A DNA stretch of 64,000 nucleotides from Domibacillus tundrae (lineage in GTDB: Bacteria; Bacillota; Bacilli; Bacillales; Domibacillaceae), in assembly GCF_000970675.1 (NCBI RefSeq), contig NZ_LAJA01000020.1:17262-81261 (forward strand). Direction: 5' to 3'. Positions 8,326 through 18,108 of this stretch are shown here, piece by piece. A program made the position numbers and the translations under genes. How positions within the stretch are numbered: position 1 is the first letter of the stretch; each line of letters begins with the position of its first letter. The notes under the pieces are model-generated. The model had not been told where the DNA came from and made no database searches. It was given only the letters and a program-made list of their open reading frames with translations.

Positions 8326-8490
8326 TTACTTGCCTCTGCCTTTCCGGCCCAGTTGAGAGTTGCGGTTTGCCCCTTTCATTGGATCTTCCCCGGCCGCAAA
8401 TTCAGCGGAATAATCTGTTTCCTCAATGTTTTTCTTCGGTGTTTTTGCATATTTTTCCACAGCATCTCTTGCCGCTTTACGTTTCACCAT
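8326..8490 (-). CDS. Small basic hydrophilic protein (54 aa)
   Basis: Unrecognised. Begins MVKRKAARDAVEKYAKTPKK and ends GANRNSQLGRKGRGK; no hydrophobic segment, Lys/Arg/Gly-rich ends, an acidic middle (NIEETDYSAEFAAGEDP). The ATG at 8490 follows AAGGAGGG by eight bases; the longer frame up to 8580 has no ribosome site. Size and composition resemble small spore or nucleic-acid-binding proteins, but no family motif was identified. Confidence 0.6.
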   Translation of the reverse strand: MVKRKAARDAVEKYAKTPKKNIEETDYSAEFAAGEDPMKGANRNSQLGRKGRGK

Positions 8491-8864
8491 CTGACCATCC
8501 CTCCTTTTTAATTGTAGTGAATCACCGACAGTTTTCCCGATTCTTCTATTCATATACACGCAAAGCGGCCTCTCTTTCATCGTGATTGCTGCTAATAGTT
8601 TCTTTCTGTTAATCTTTCAGCATTTAGTTTAATTCGACCTATCGATGTTATAATCGCTTCAAATTATAAAAACATGTTAAATGAAGAACTCCTAAACAGC
8701 GTTCTTTTTTCTGTACGAAATAAAAATGAATACATTCTTTTTATTGTGAAAAACATAAGACAATAAATGATGCAAATAAATTTCTTTCTAAGCATTTAAG
8801 TTTGTTTCCAGTGTTACTACTGTTACGATAGTATGGACACTTCATCCAGAAAGGACAAAACGAA
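8491..8864. other. Intergenic with upstream region of the LLM gene
   Basis: A+T-rich; nothing coding seen. The last ~100 bases should hold the promoter of the flavin monooxygenase gene; no clean -35/-10 pair was found. Confidence 0.45.
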
Positions 8865-9869
8865 ATGACAAATATACAAATACCTGTATCAGTCCTAAAC
8901 TTGGCCCCTATTCGCAAAGGACAGGAGGCGAAAGAAGCCATTGATGCTATGGTCGATTTGGCGCAAGCGACTGAAAAAATGGGCTATTCACGCTATTGGA
9001 TTGCTGAGCATCACAATACGTCAACACTTGTGAGTTCAGCCACTTCTATCTTAATTAAACATACGTTGGAAAATACCGAACACATACGTGTCGGGTCTGG
9101 CGGAATTATGCTGCCAAACCATTCCCCTTTAATCGTAGCCGAACAATTCGGAACGATGGCAACGATCTACCCAGACCGTCTGGATTTGGGCCTTGGACGG
9201 GCGCCTGGTACCGACATGAAGACCGCAAGCGCACTAAGAAGATCACAGCATGACTCTGTTTATACATTCCCTGACGATGTCAATTCGCTGCTTACGTATT
9301 TTGGGCCTGAAGAGCTTCAAAGTTATGTAAAAGCGTATCCAGGTGTCGGCACAAATATTCCAATTTACATCCTCGGTTCTTCGACGGATTCAGCTTATTT
9401 AGCAGCCCAATTAGGCCTTCCTTATGTATTTGCTGCTCACTTTGCACCAAGATACCTAGAGGAAGCCACTTCTATTTATCGCAATCGGTTCAAGCCATCC
9501 CAATACCTGGACGCTCCCTATATGATCGTCTGCCTGAATGTGATTGCAGCGGAAAGTGATGAAGAGGCCCAATTTGAATCGACCACGATGCAGCAGTTTT
9601 TCTTGAATGTCGTACGCGGCTCTCAAACACCGTTAAGTCCTCCCATCGAAAACATGAATCAGTTATGGAGCGAGCCGGAGAAACAAATGGCGACCTCCAT
9701 GTCGAGTGTAACGCTGATCGGAAGTAAAAATTCCGTACGGGAACAACTGACAAGGTTCCAAGAAAAATATAATGCGGACGAAATTATGGCCGTCTCTTAC
9801 ATGTATGACCAGGATAAACAAAAACGATCGTATGAGATTTTAAAAGAAGTGGTTGACGGAGAAATGTAA
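8865..9869 (+). CDS. LLM-class flavin-dependent oxidoreductase
   Basis: 334-residue bacterial-luciferase-like monooxygenase (FMNH2-dependent). Family blocks: [12 protein letters not shown] at the start, [20 protein letters not shown] (~residues 41-60), [35 protein letters not shown], and [12 protein letters not shown]. The ATG at 8865 has a weak AAAGGA site. Single gene followed by a terminator. Substrate unknown. Confidence 0.92.
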   Translation: MTNIQIPVSVLNLAPIRKGQEAKEAIDAMVDLAQATEKMGYSRYWIAEHHNTSTLVSSATSILIKHTLENTEHIRVGSGGIMLPNHSPLIVAEQFGTMATIYPDRLDLGLGRAPGTDMKTASALRRSQHDSVYTFPDDVNSLLTYFGPEELQSYVKAYPGVGTNIPIYILGSSTDSAYLAAQLGLPYVFAAHFAPRYLEEATSIYRNRFKPSQYLDAPYMIVCLNVIAAESDEEAQFESTTMQQFFLNVVRGSQTPLSPPIENMNQLWSEPEKQMATSMSSVTLIGSKNSVREQLTRFQEKYNADEIMAVSYMYDQDKQKRSYEILKEVVDGEM

Positions 9870-9875
9870 AAATGC

Positions 9876-9913
9876 AAAAAGCAAGCCCTCTCTCACAAGA
9901 GGCGCTTGCTTTT
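9876..9913 (+). terminator. Terminator after LLM gene
   Basis: AAAAGCAAGC..CCTC / GAGG..GCTTGCTTTT stem with an 8-base loop. Confidence 0.85.
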
Positions 9914-10055
9914 CGTTCTTCATACCAAGTGCGGCTGAACGAGGAAATAATTTTAAAAAAACACCTCTTGTAAAGAGACTGTCAACAAGTATTTAGGATG
10001 CTTCAACAAAATTAGATGCTGCCAAGACTATAATCATTCATTGACATCCACTTTT

Positions 10056-10289
10056 TCACTTAAAGCAATAGCGCCACATTCTCTTGAAGATACATATTCC
10101 AAAGAGAAGAAAAGCAAGGAAGCCAACGATTGCAATAATGATGTTTAAAATAGTACCAATGCTTCCTATGTCAAGTAATACAACAAAATCAGATATTATC
10201 CCCGATGTTGGCAGCAGCAGCCATACTACACCCGTTAAAAATCCAAGGAAAATTTCAAAAATACTATATGAAGAATGCCCATTATTCAT
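10056..10289 (-). CDS. Small two-helix membrane protein
   Basis: 77 residues, not assigned to a family. Two or three hydrophobic segments: IFEIFLGFLTGVVWLLLP, then FVVLLDIGSIGTILNIIIAI and VGFLAFLLFGICIF, closed by a basic tail FKRMWRYCFK. ATG at 10289 follows AAAGGGGGTG at good spacing. Stands alone. Confidence 0.6.
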   Translation of the reverse strand: MNNGHSSYSIFEIFLGFLTGVVWLLLPTSGIISDFVVLLDIGSIGTILNIIIAIVGFLAFLLFGICIFKRMWRYCFK

Positions 10290-10963
10290 AGAATTTCACC
10301 CCCTTTCAAAAGGAATGTTTGTTCACAATATAGTATGCGGATGCTTGAGACTTTGTTTAAGAAAAACACACAAAAAGGCTCAAATAAATCTCTCATACGA
10401 AGAGCATGGGGCGCCCCAGTATTTCTTGTTTTAACCATTTTTCCCACAGCATTGTATGATTTCAACTATTGGAAAGTGCCTAAGATCCAATGGTTTATTT
10501 TCCACAAGACTTTCTGATCTTCCTTTTAAACGTCTGACTAAGGAGAAGAGCCCATTTTAAGGGGAATATAATTTCAGGCATAAAAAAACCATCTTGCTAC
10601 TTTTGCAAGATAGTAAAATAAATATCACAAAGTCTTTTCATTTTGTTATTCAAAATACTAGAGCCCAAGCCACTTCTTTATGTCTTGGAAACATTTAAAC
10701 TCTTTCATAAGTCGTCAGGCTCTCGCTCTTCATATGGAAGCGAACTCATACTTTTCACAAGAACAGATTCGCTTATTTTCTCATAATGGATCCGAAGCAC
10801 TAACCCTCAAAATAAAGACGAGCCTTTCCAAAATAAACAGCATGTCAGCCTTTATAAGCGCTATATACCGCATTGGAATTGCCCGTCTTTTTATGTTAAA
10901 ACTGCTTATTTAACTATAATTTCTACTATTTAAAAAATGGTGATCTTCAACGCGTGTAATCGT
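10290..10963. other. Gene-poor stretch with one hairpin
   Basis: The frames here have no ribosome sites and give no recognisable protein. ATCTTGC/GCAAGAT at 10591-10611 is a hairpin closely similar in sequence and flanks to one at 24627-24654, so the DNA may be part of a duplicated and decayed segment. Confidence 0.5.
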
Positions 10964-11665
10964 TCATGTTTGACAATAAAAGACTCGGTAACTTAAAGGC
11001 AGGTCAGGCTGACTTATAAAGGCATGATGTGCATCCCAAATATCATACAATTCTTCACTAATGTTTTCTGAAAGACGCATCTCTGTAAGGATTTCTTCAT
11101 TAAACGTATTGGCTGTTTTCAAGAGATCGGAAGAATCAAAGCCAGCTCGTTTAAATTTTTCCATCCATTCCTCTTCTGTAAGGATGGCCGAAACGCCATA
11201 TAAATGCTTAACTTCTCTTTCTTGTTCCTTGCAAAGCGGTCTGTCTGCTGTCATTTCAATCGCAATCATCGCTCCCTCTTTTTTTAAGACACGTGACATT
11301 TCATGGAGCGTTTGATCGATCGAGGAAGTGAAAGAAATAACAGACTCTGCTATGACTAAATCAAAGGTTTGATCAGGAAAATGCAAATGCTCAGCATTCC
11401 CATATTGCACAACAACGTTTCGTTGATTTAGTCTTTCTGCTGCTTTTTCCAGCATGATGGAATGGTTGTCAATAGCTGTGATCGTACAATCGAACGCAGC
11501 AGCTAAATATTCCGCCGTCTGTCCTGTGCCACAGCCGATTTCTAGAATGGAGGCCCCTGTTGGGAGATCAAGGCCTGTGAAGATTTCTTTGGTCAAAGAA
11601 AAACCACCAGGGTGAGCCCCGCCTATACCAAACTCCGCTAAAAAATCTAGATAGTTTTTTTTCAC
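10964..11665 (-). CDS. Class I SAM-dependent methyltransferase
   Basis: 233-residue Rossmann-fold methyltransferase. Motif I is ILEIGCGTGQTAEYLAAAF (~residues 37-55), motif II ITAIDN, motif III VVQYGNAEHLHFPDQTFD, and post-I DLVIAESVISF. The GTG at 11665 is chosen because AGGAGGG lies seven bases upstream; the frame further out has no site. Substrate unknown. Preceded by a palindrome and hairpin that recur at two other places, and an N-terminal fragment of a paralogue sits at 24258. Confidence 0.88.
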   Translation of the reverse strand: MKKNYLDFLAEFGIGGAHPGGFSLTKEIFTGLDLPTGASILEIGCGTGQTAEYLAAAFDCTITAIDNHSIMLEKAAERLNQRNVVVQYGNAEHLHFPDQTFDLVIAESVISFTSSIDQTLHEMSRVLKKEGAMIAIEMTADRPLCKEQEREVKHLYGVSAILTEEEWMEKFKRAGFDSSDLLKTANTFNEEILTEMRLSENISEELYDIWDAHHAFISQPDLPLSYRVFYCQT

Positions 11666-11680
11666 TCTTTTCCCTCCTTG

Positions 11681-11742
11681 TTTTACATGGATTATTTTAT
11701 GTAAAAAAGCGGCAAATGTGATGCTGGGATGTGAGTCCCGCT
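11681..11742 (-). promoter_or_regulatory. Leader of the methyltransferase: operator-like palindrome plus attenuator-like hairpin
   Basis: TTTTACAT-N10-ATGTAAAA (11681-11706) is a perfect 8-bp-arm palindrome ending just before the ribosome site. Immediately upstream in the transcript AGCGG (11742-11738) can pair with CCGCT (11712-11708), directly followed by T6, as a terminator would. An inner GGGA/TCCC pair lies in the loop. Related copies exist at 21396-21435 and 24477-24545. Function (repressor site, attenuation) is inferred. Confidence 0.55.
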
Positions 11743-11881
11743 CCGTTAAATCAATAAAACGCAGAGAGTAGCATGCAAGGAAAATCATAAAAAATGATAT
11801 TATTGAGCAAGTTTATTTTATATGAACTTTACCGGCATCTTTCCACATTCTACATAATTGAAGTATGGTTCACAGAATGAG

Positions 11882-12047
11882 TTTGAGAATATCGAGCACT
11901 TTAAGCTGGAACTGGCACAATAATATCGAGTACTACAATCACAAGCGCATTAAGACAAAAATAAAGGGCATGAGCCCGGTACAATACCGGACTCATGCCC
12001 AACCAGCTGCTTAATAAATAACCAGTCTAACTTTCTGGGGTCACTTC
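11882..12047 (+). mobile_element. IS3-family (IS150-like) transposase 3' remnant
   Basis: FENIEHFKLEL... then, after a one-base shift, NIEYYNHKRIKTKIKGMSPV and QYRTHAQPAA-stop is the C-terminus of an IS3-family OrfB. A terminus-like CTAACTTTCTGGGGTCA follows at 12030-12047. Only the last ~44 codons survive, with a frameshift, so the element is dead. Confidence 0.85.
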
Positions 12048-12206
12048 ATTAAGCCGCTTTTTTTATACGCCTTTTACAAGTTTCCCTCCACGCGCTACAC
12101 TCAAATCCATCGGGTTCGAATCAGTCACCTTCACCCTGGCAAAATCTTTGCCTTTTAAGAACTGAGAAAAATTTTTACTCCAGATCCATTTTCCGGACTT
12201 AATCTA
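12048..12206. other. Spacer, possible tRNA-like debris
   Basis: No gene. A short stretch near 12108-12140 (GGGTTCGAATCAGTCACC) loosely resembles the tRNA-Val 3' fragments at 37.0 and 45.9 kb, but the arms do not pair well. Confidence 0.3.
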
Positions 12207-12635
12207 TCATTTTAAAACATGCTCCCATAATCCAAGCTGTCCTTTCGCTGGAATAAATTCATCCAGCATCTTCATATCCTGAACTTCCCAAGCATAGCCA
12301 CCTACTTTAAAGTCCCCTAAAAAATAGTCATTGCCAGATACGACTTGTCCATCTTCCAGTACTGCCCATGTCTCGTTGTTTTCAGTTACCCTTAAACAAT
12401 TTTCAAGCCTGCATACAGCAATGATTTTGCCAGTGGGAAGATTCTCTTTTGTATAGCCATGCTTACCTAGCAGCGACTGAATCGCCGCATAGCTAAGCGT
12501 GTCTTTATCCATTTTTTTACTTGTGTGAATTGCCAAAGGTCCCCGATAATTCGTTTTCCAGGATCTTGTTTCATATTTGGCCTCTCTAAGGACAAAAAGA
12601 CTTGCCCAAGGCTGGATCATTGACAAAACCTTCAT
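12207..12635 (-). CDS. ASCH-domain protein
   Basis: 142-residue single-domain ASCH protein (PUA-like fold, proposed RNA/nucleotide binding). Seen: MKVLSMIQPWASLFVLREAK, YETRSWKTNYRGPLAIHTSK (the conserved ETR-W and RG-IH-SK blocks) and IIAVCRLENC. Start at ATG 12635 behind GGAGG; a longer frame starting at 12650 lacks a site. Stands alone between an IS remnant and a pseudogene. Confidence 0.88.
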   Translation of the reverse strand: MKVLSMIQPWASLFVLREAKYETRSWKTNYRGPLAIHTSKKMDKDTLSYAAIQSLLGKHGYTKENLPTGKIIAVCRLENCLRVTENNETWAVLEDGQVVSGNDYFLGDFKVGGYAWEVQDMKMLDEFIPAKGQLGLWEHVLK

Positions 12636-12870
12636 TCTACCGGCCTCCATCCAACCTATGAAAGTGTACTTTGCCTATAGAGTGTCCATGTAAAGAAATA
12701 TTATAAGCATAAGCAAAAATCAAATGAGCACGATTATTAATAAAAACGACAGCATTTTAAATCCTGTTTCACATTTATTTACTAAACCTTTCGCCCACTC
12801 CTTTTCCCCCTAGTGGAATATATCTATACAAGACAGGTGAATATCATTGTAATGGAGGAGGCAGTGTTAC
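12636..12870. other. Intergenic between divergent genes
   Basis: A+T-rich with no coding sequence seen; must hold promoters of the ASCH gene and the yellow-like gene. Confidence 0.4.
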
Positions 12871-14316
12871 ATGCAGGGTATTGAATCAGGTGAATCAAAG
12901 GATTTCCAAAAAGATGAACAACGATCGTATTATCCTCAATTAACATCGCTTCATTATCAAAATTATCGGTGTCAGCCACTACCTTATCAAATGTATGGAT
13001 ACTACCAGTAGCCGTATCAACCATACTTTCAACAGTTCAATCTGTATGAACAAGCCCCATATCAGCAAGTTCCGTACCAACAAAGAATAGACCAACAAAT
13101 TCGATATGTGCAAAAACCCACTAAACCGAATTCATACACGCGGCAGGATCATGCTCTAAAGAGCGCAGACAAAGAGCGGTATCAGATGATTTTTCATTGG
13201 AACCATTTGAACTGGAATTTCCCTAACAGCAGCATGAAGCAGCAGTTTGAAGCGAGTCAGTATTGGAAAAGAGCGATGCCTGCTGGAATTAAGGTGGATC
13301 AACAAGGAAACTATTATGTTTCGGTGCCGCGGTGGGCTCATGGCATTCCTGCTACGATGAACCGAATTGTCATGAAGAATGGAAAGCCGCTGTTAGAAGC
13401 ATTTCCAAGCTGGGATTGAAATCAAGCAGGAAATGTGAACGTACTGCAATCTGTACTGGGCTACGAAATTGACGAGCATAACCGGATGTGGATTTTGGAC
13501 CAAGGAAAAATAGCTTATGCTCCTTCTCCAGAAGGGTCCCAAAAGCTCGTTATATGGGATTTGAATACAAATAAAATGATCCAATCGATCAAAATACCGA
13601 ATGAAATCGCACCCTATCGAACCTCATTTTTAAATGATGTCGTAGTCGATAATAAGAATGGTTTCGTTTATATAACCGATTCCGGAAATGGCTGGCCGAA
13701 TCATCCGCTTGCTGGCGCGATCATTGTGTATAACATGAAGACAAAAAAATTCCGGCGTGTACTCGACAGACATTACAGCACGCAGGATTTTCCTGGCTTT
13801 GTTTTTGAAATTGACAATAAACCGGTCTTTAAAGACAGACCCATTAAAATAGGTGCAGATGGAATAGCCTTGTCTGCTGACCGTTCGACTCTTTATTATT
13901 GCCAGGTGACGGGCCGGAATTTATATGCGATCGACACGAAATTATTAAGGGATTTCAGCACACCGTTAGAACAGCTCAAAGCTTCCGTACAGCATCTTGG
14001 CAGCAAAGGGACAACTACAGACGGGATGCATGCAGATAATAAAGGAAATGTATTTTACACGATGCTGGAGGGAAAAGGAATTGGCGTCTACGCTCCTGAA
14101 TCGAAACGTTTCAGTGAATTCTTGTCCGATGACTTTATGTTATGGGTAGATGGAGTAGCGTTTGATCAAAAAGGATCCATCATTTTTAATAACAACCGGC
14201 TTCACCAAATGTTTAAACGAAACCAGACTGAAATCGATTGGGACTATCCATACAATTTAATCATTTGGAAAGCGTATGTTGGTGAAGGTGTTAAATCGTA
14301 TCTTTATGCTAAATAA
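12871..14316 (+). pseudogene. Major royal jelly/yellow-like protein with two in-frame stops
   Basis: One frame of 481 codons from ATG 12871 (GGAGGAGG nine bases before) to 14316, interrupted by TAG at 13009 and TGA at 13417. Both sites sit where sense codons are expected: TYR-TYR-GLN-[TAG] in a Gln/Tyr-rich N-terminal region, and SWD-[TGA]-NQAG, where Trp would suit the yellow family. The core reads YFVSVPRWAHGIPATMN-like text, then YEIDEHNRMWILDQG, FLNDVVVDNKNGFVYITDSG, GADGIALSADRSTLYY, DGMHADNKGNVFYT: a beta-propeller of the MRJP/yellow family. No frameshift has accumulated, so inactivation is recent or the stops are read through. Confidence 0.85.
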
Positions 14317-14456
14317 CGATGTTTAAACAAAACTCACTCAGATAATTTCCCAAAAAAGCAACTGCCTTTGTAGCGGCTGCTTTCTTTTCGGGTTCAATTA
14401 GCTGATTAACAAATTCATGTTTTACACTGGGGTTTTCCTTTTCTCTACTGAGAAAC

Positions 14457-14490
14457 AAAAAAGACAACCAAATAAATGGCTGTCTTTTTT
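14457..14490. terminator. Terminator between convergent genes
   Basis: AAAAAAGACA...TGTCTTTTTT, a 10-bp symmetric stem between the yellow-like gene and the minus-strand gene at 14556. Confidence 0.8.
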
Positions 14491-14555
14491 AAAAGTAAGA
14501 ACAGTATATTTTGTCCTCTACCTTGACTCAATGGTTTAAAAAATTATGTTTCTGC

Positions 14556-14804
14556 TCAATCGAATTCCACGAGATAAAGAGCCTCCCTGCAATTCGGACC
14601 GTTCACTGTTTTTTTAAGGTTTCGCATGTCTCCATAATAAGTAAGCGGCGGTTTGTCATTGGCGGTGACGGTAAATGCATACTTCTTTTTCTTTTTTTTA
14701 ATTTCCGAATAGCCATCTTTCCTCTCAAATCGAACAATAGCTCCTTCTTTTACCGCTTCGATGGCTTCTGTTGGTGTGACAAATTTTTTCTTTGCATTCT
14801 CCAT
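14556..14804 (-). CDS. Small Lys-rich hypothetical protein (82 aa)
   Basis: Not recognised. MENAKKKFVTPTEAIEAVKEGAIVRF... has a run of six lysines in the middle and no membrane segment. The ATG at 14804 has AGGAGG six bases upstream; the frame further out (14825) has none. Alone in its transcription unit. Confidence 0.6.
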   Translation of the reverse strand: MENAKKKFVTPTEAIEAVKEGAIVRFERKDGYSEIKKKKKKYAFTVTANDKPPLTYYGDMRNLKKTVNGPNCREALYLVEFD

Positions 14805-15116
14805 AGTAGCCTCCTGTTTTAGCAAAATAAATACTAGCTATCACCGTACGACACACAGCGCGCTGCTAAATCTTTCTCTTTAACTTAACAGTTACCCCTT
14901 CACATTGGATGTAAACAAGAAATTTTTTGAACTATATAAGTTGAACAAAGATTCTTACTTTAGAAAACAGTGGCTGTTTGAGTTAGTGCGTTTCGTATAG
15001 ATGCAAGGATGATCACCGATTTGTTCTGGGATCAGCTCTTCCAAATAACACCTTATTTTTGCAGGCATGGGTCGGCCTTGTGGGGAATGTCTGTCGTTTT
15101 TGAAAAGGAGCCGATA

Positions 15117-15234
15117 GGTGAAGCCTGCCGGACTTCGCGTTCCACGGGCAGTGCGGCAGCTTCCTCGGCTGCGCCTGCGGGATCTGCCGACTCACTGTAC
15201 GTCCCGCAGGAGTCTTCGTCCGGCAGGTTTCACC
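15117..15234. repeat. 118-bp nested palindromic element, GC-rich
   Basis: Ends are a 17-bp inverted repeat (GGTGAAGCCTGCCGGAC at 15117, GTCCGGCAGGTTTCACC at 15218; one mismatch). Inside, CCTGCGGGA (15174) faces TCCCGCAGG (15202). G+C is far above the neighbourhood. No convincing ORF. It looks like a Bacillaceae intergenic palindromic repeat or a non-autonomous miniature element. Confidence 0.7.
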
Positions 15235-15369
15235 AAGTGGTTTTGAAGAGCAGCGAGTATTCAAGCTGGGGAGTTCCGCTTTTTATTGGCGCAGCGATTG
15301 TCCCCTTTTGTTTTAGAAAGAATCAGGCTAAACCAGTCTTTCCTTTTTTACATTCACTCATTAAAAAAG

Positions 15370-15510
15370 CAGAGGCGGCGGGTGTGCGGCGCAGACTCCA
15401 GTGGGCCTAGCGGGCCAGATGAGATCGATGCAGCCGCAGAGCGGCGGAAACGAGCTCAGCGCCTGCCCTATGGTGCGCGAAGCCGTGCGCCCGCTGCCAT
15501 TTCGGTTCTC
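15370..15510. repeat. Second GC-rich intergenic block
   Basis: Short G+C-rich stretch (AGAGGCGGCGGGTGTGCGGC..., AGCGGCGGAAACGAGC...) of the kind seen as dispersed intergenic repeats in Bacillaceae. Frames through it have no ribosome site and low-complexity translation. Copies elsewhere cannot be tested from this window. Confidence 0.45.
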
Positions 15511-15700
15511 GTTAAAAGAAGCAAGCCAAAACGGTCCTTGCTCACACAAAAGAGGCCGTAACAATGGGTATGAAGCTGGTTTTTGTTAGGATTATCAAGA
15601 TACATGATATAATTTATGTAAGAGTTCATATAAAAAGATGTTTTACACTTTGTCTTCTACTGAGTGTCAGCAGCGAAATAAAAAAATCAAAGGAGAAAAA

Positions 15701-15988
15701 ATGTTTACGATCACAGAAAAAGCCCAAGAAAAAATTAAGGAAATGATGCAGGAAGATACAGGAATAGAAACATTTTTAACATTTCGTGTGACAAGCAAGT
15801 GCTGTAATGAAATGGAATATGACTTAAGCTTGTCTTCACATAAAAAAGAACAAGATACGATCATTGAATTTGATGAATTTCGTGCGCTTATTAACCCTGC
15901 CGATATTTATCTCATTAAAAACACAGAAATTGATTTTAAAGACGATGGATTTATGATCAATAATCCCAATCCTTTAGTTTCAGTTTAA
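15701..15988 (+). CDS. HesB/IscA-like iron-sulfur protein
   Basis: 95 residues, the HesB/IscA/YqkB-type beta fold. MFTITEKAQEKIKEMM matches the family start; SKCCNEMEYDLSLS holds a Cys pair where A-type carriers have their first Cys, but the C-terminal CGC motif is absent (ends NPNPLVSV). So a role as a classical Fe-S carrier is doubtful, as in the Bacillus YneR/YqkB-type group. ATG at 15701 follows AAAGGAG. Stands alone. Confidence 0.75.
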   Translation: MFTITEKAQEKIKEMMQEDTGIETFLTFRVTSKCCNEMEYDLSLSSHKKEQDTIIEFDEFRALINPADIYLIKNTEIDFKDDGFMINNPNPLVSV

Positions 15989-16103
15989 TTGTCTGGAACA
16001 ATTTTAATTTTTTGTTATTGAACAAATTATTTAGACCAATCGAAAATAAAAGTTAAAATTCCCTTTCATTTAACATAAACCGGGCATTTAAATAGATAGG
16101 ACC

Positions 16104-16331
16104 TTAATGTTTTATACTGGCTGAAGGCTTAAAAGCGGAGAGGTTCATAGCATTTTCCATTGCCTGGTGCCTAGTAAAGTTAGGGTGAATATGATCGTCG
16201 CAACCAGAAATTAGAATCTCTCTATCCGGATCCGCTGGGTTTGCTATAGCTTTCTCAAAGTCGATGACACCATCAAAGTCTTTTTTGATAGGCGTGCGAT
16301 ACTTAAATAATGCCTGAGAAATATCCGCCAA
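16104..16331 (-). pseudogene. SGNH/GDSL hydrolase C-terminal fragment
   Basis: 75 codons: FDGVIDFEKAIANPADPDRE then DDHIHPNFTRHQAMENAMNL. The DxxHP block (DDHIHPN) is block V of GDSL/SGNH esterases, with the catalytic Asp-His pair. The nucleophile Ser block and about two thirds of the enzyme are missing upstream, so it is a remnant. Confidence 0.75.
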
Positions 16332-16647
16332 TAAAAGTCGAGCACACGATACCCGTAAGACAAATCAACATAGAGTTAGAGATTACCAGTATAAAAGAAA
16401 AGAAGATCTTGAAAATGTTGTAACAACTCTTTTGTCGCCTTTAAATACCGGCACAAGCTGGTTGAGCGCGATAACCTCCAGTTTATTCCAATAATTTCCC
16501 GATCGGTTCGACAACCTACAAATTCCCCCACAAGGTTTTGATGTTTCGATTAGACAAAAAAAGCCTGCAGACATCGCCTTTAAAATGAAGACTTTGTCTG
16601 CAAGCTGAGGTCAGCCTATTATATTTGGCTGGCCTTTCTTTCTATTC
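16332..16647. other. Intergenic without a supported gene
   Basis: Frames here (for example 16383-16574, minus) have no ribosome site and no recognisable content; probably decayed DNA upstream of the hydrolase fragment. Confidence 0.45.
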
Positions 16648-18108
16648 TTATAGGATGCGTTTTTTAGTTTCATTTTTTATTTCTTGTTCCCAAAAGTCGG
16701 CATTTTTAATTCCCAATGCTTTCGGATCAAATACCGGATCGACTACTCCTTGCTTTCTTTGCTTTTCATAATCCTTTAAAGCAGCCATGGCCGGTTTTGT
16801 CAAAATTAAAATCGCAATAATATTTAGCCATACCATAATACCTAATCCGGCATCACCCAGTGCCCAGGCTAATGTTGTTTCATTGGCAGCTCCATAGAAG
16901 GAGGCCGCAAGAATAACTATTTTCAATACCAACATGCCCCAGGTACTGTACTTGCCCCGGCTTAAGTAAGCGATATTTGTTTCTGCAATGTAATAATACG
17001 CCATAATTGTTGTAAAGGCGAAAAAGAACAAAGCAATCGCTACAAATCCTGCACCAAAGCCAGGTAACACACTGTCAATGGCAGCTTGTGTATAACCAGG
17101 ACCTACTTCAATCTGCGGCACATTATTTGCAAGACGAGTGCCATCCTCAGTTTCTGTATTGTACATTCCAGTAAAGAGAATCATAAATGCTGTTGCGGAG
17201 CAGACGAATAGAGTATCAATGTAAACAGAGAAGGCTTGGACCAATCCTTGTTGTGCCGGATGCGTTACCTCAGCAGCCGCTGCCGGGTGTGGTCCAGTTC
17301 CCTGGCCTGCTTCATTTGAGTAAAGGCCACGTTTTACTCCCCATAAAATCGCCATCCCAATCATTCCGCCAAATACTGAGTCCACCGCAAAAGCACTTCG
17401 AAAGATAAGGAAAAAAACAGATGGCAATTCTGAAATATTCATAATTATAATAACAACCGATAAAAGGATATAACCTAAAGCCATAAATGGAACGATAATG
17501 GTGGCTGCTGTTGCAATTCTTTTTACACCGCCAAAAATAATAAAAGCCAGTAAAAGGACAACAACAATTCCCGTGACATTCTTGTCGATTCCAAATGCAT
17601 TGTCGATCCCGACCGCAATCGAATTAGATTGAATCCCTGGCATCAAAACAGCCATGGCAATAAGAGCAGCGAAAGCAAAAAGAACTGCAAACCATTTCCA
17701 GCCAATCCCTTTTTCGATGTAGTAAGCTGGACCACCTCGGTATTGGCCATCTTGTTTTTCTTTGTATATTTGTGCAAGCGTGGATTCAACAAAAGCACTT
17801 GCTGCACCGACGAAAGCAATGACCCACATCCAAAAGACAGCTCCTGGACCGCCGTAAAAGATAGCTGTTGCAACACCGGCAATATTTCCTGTGCCGACAC
17901 GGCCCGAAAGCGCGATAGACAATGCTTGAAATGATGATACTCCAGCCTCTGAGCTCTTTCCACGGAACATAATCATGATCATTTCTTTAACTTGCCGAAC
18001 CTGTACAAAACGGGTTAAAACCGAAAAGAACAGCCCGATAGCCATCAGGGCATAAACAACAGGAGTGCTCCACAAAACCCCATTTACTGCAGTAATAAAT
18101 GCTTCCAT
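16648..18108 (-). CDS. Alanine/glycine:cation symporter (AGCS family)
   Basis: 486-residue membrane symporter taking up alanine or glycine (some members glutamine) with Na+ or H+. Many hydrophobic segments (for example VVYALMAIGLFFSVL, VTGIVVVLLLAFIIFGG). The family signature is in FQALSIALSGRVGTGNIAGVA (~residues 60-80), and GVKRGLYSNEAGQGTGPHPAA is the second conserved block. The ATG at 18108 has AAGGAG eight bases upstream; a GTG two codons earlier is less well placed. Single gene. Confidence 0.93.
   Translation of the reverse strand: MEAFITAVNGVLWSTPVVYALMAIGLFFSVLTRFVQVRQVKEMIMIMFRGKSSEAGVSSFQALSIALSGRVGTGNIAGVATAIFYGGPGAVFWMWVIAFVGAASAFVESTLAQIYKEKQDGQYRGGPAYYIEKGIGWKWFAVLFAFAALIAMAVLMPGIQSNSIAVGIDNAFGIDKNVTGIVVVLLLAFIIFGGVKRIATAATIIVPFMALGYILLSVVIIIMNISELPSVFFLIFRSAFAVDSVFGGMIGMAILWGVKRGLYSNEAGQGTGPHPAAAAEVTHPAQQGLVQAFSVYIDTLFVCSATAFMILFTGMYNTETEDGTRLANNVPQIEVGPGYTQAAIDSVLPGFGAGFVAIALFFFAFTTIMAYYYIAETNIAYLSRGKYSTWGMLVLKIVILAASFYGAANETTLAWALGDAGLGIMVWLNIIAILILTKPAMAALKDYEKQRKQGVVDPVFDPKALGIKNADFWEQEIKNETKKRIL

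Noticed and set aside
10275..10913. Two plus-strand frames (10275-10517, 10680-10913)
   Set aside because: No ribosome sites and no recognisable domain; likely chance frames in decayed DNA.
12100..12145. Possible tRNA fragment (GGGTTCGAATCAGTCACC)
   Set aside because: The T-stem does not pair and no other arm can be found; similarity to the tRNA-Val fragments is only partial.
15009..15589. Overlapping frames in the GC-rich stretch
   Set aside because: No ribosome sites; low-complexity translations; the frames exist because G+C-rich palindromes lack stops.
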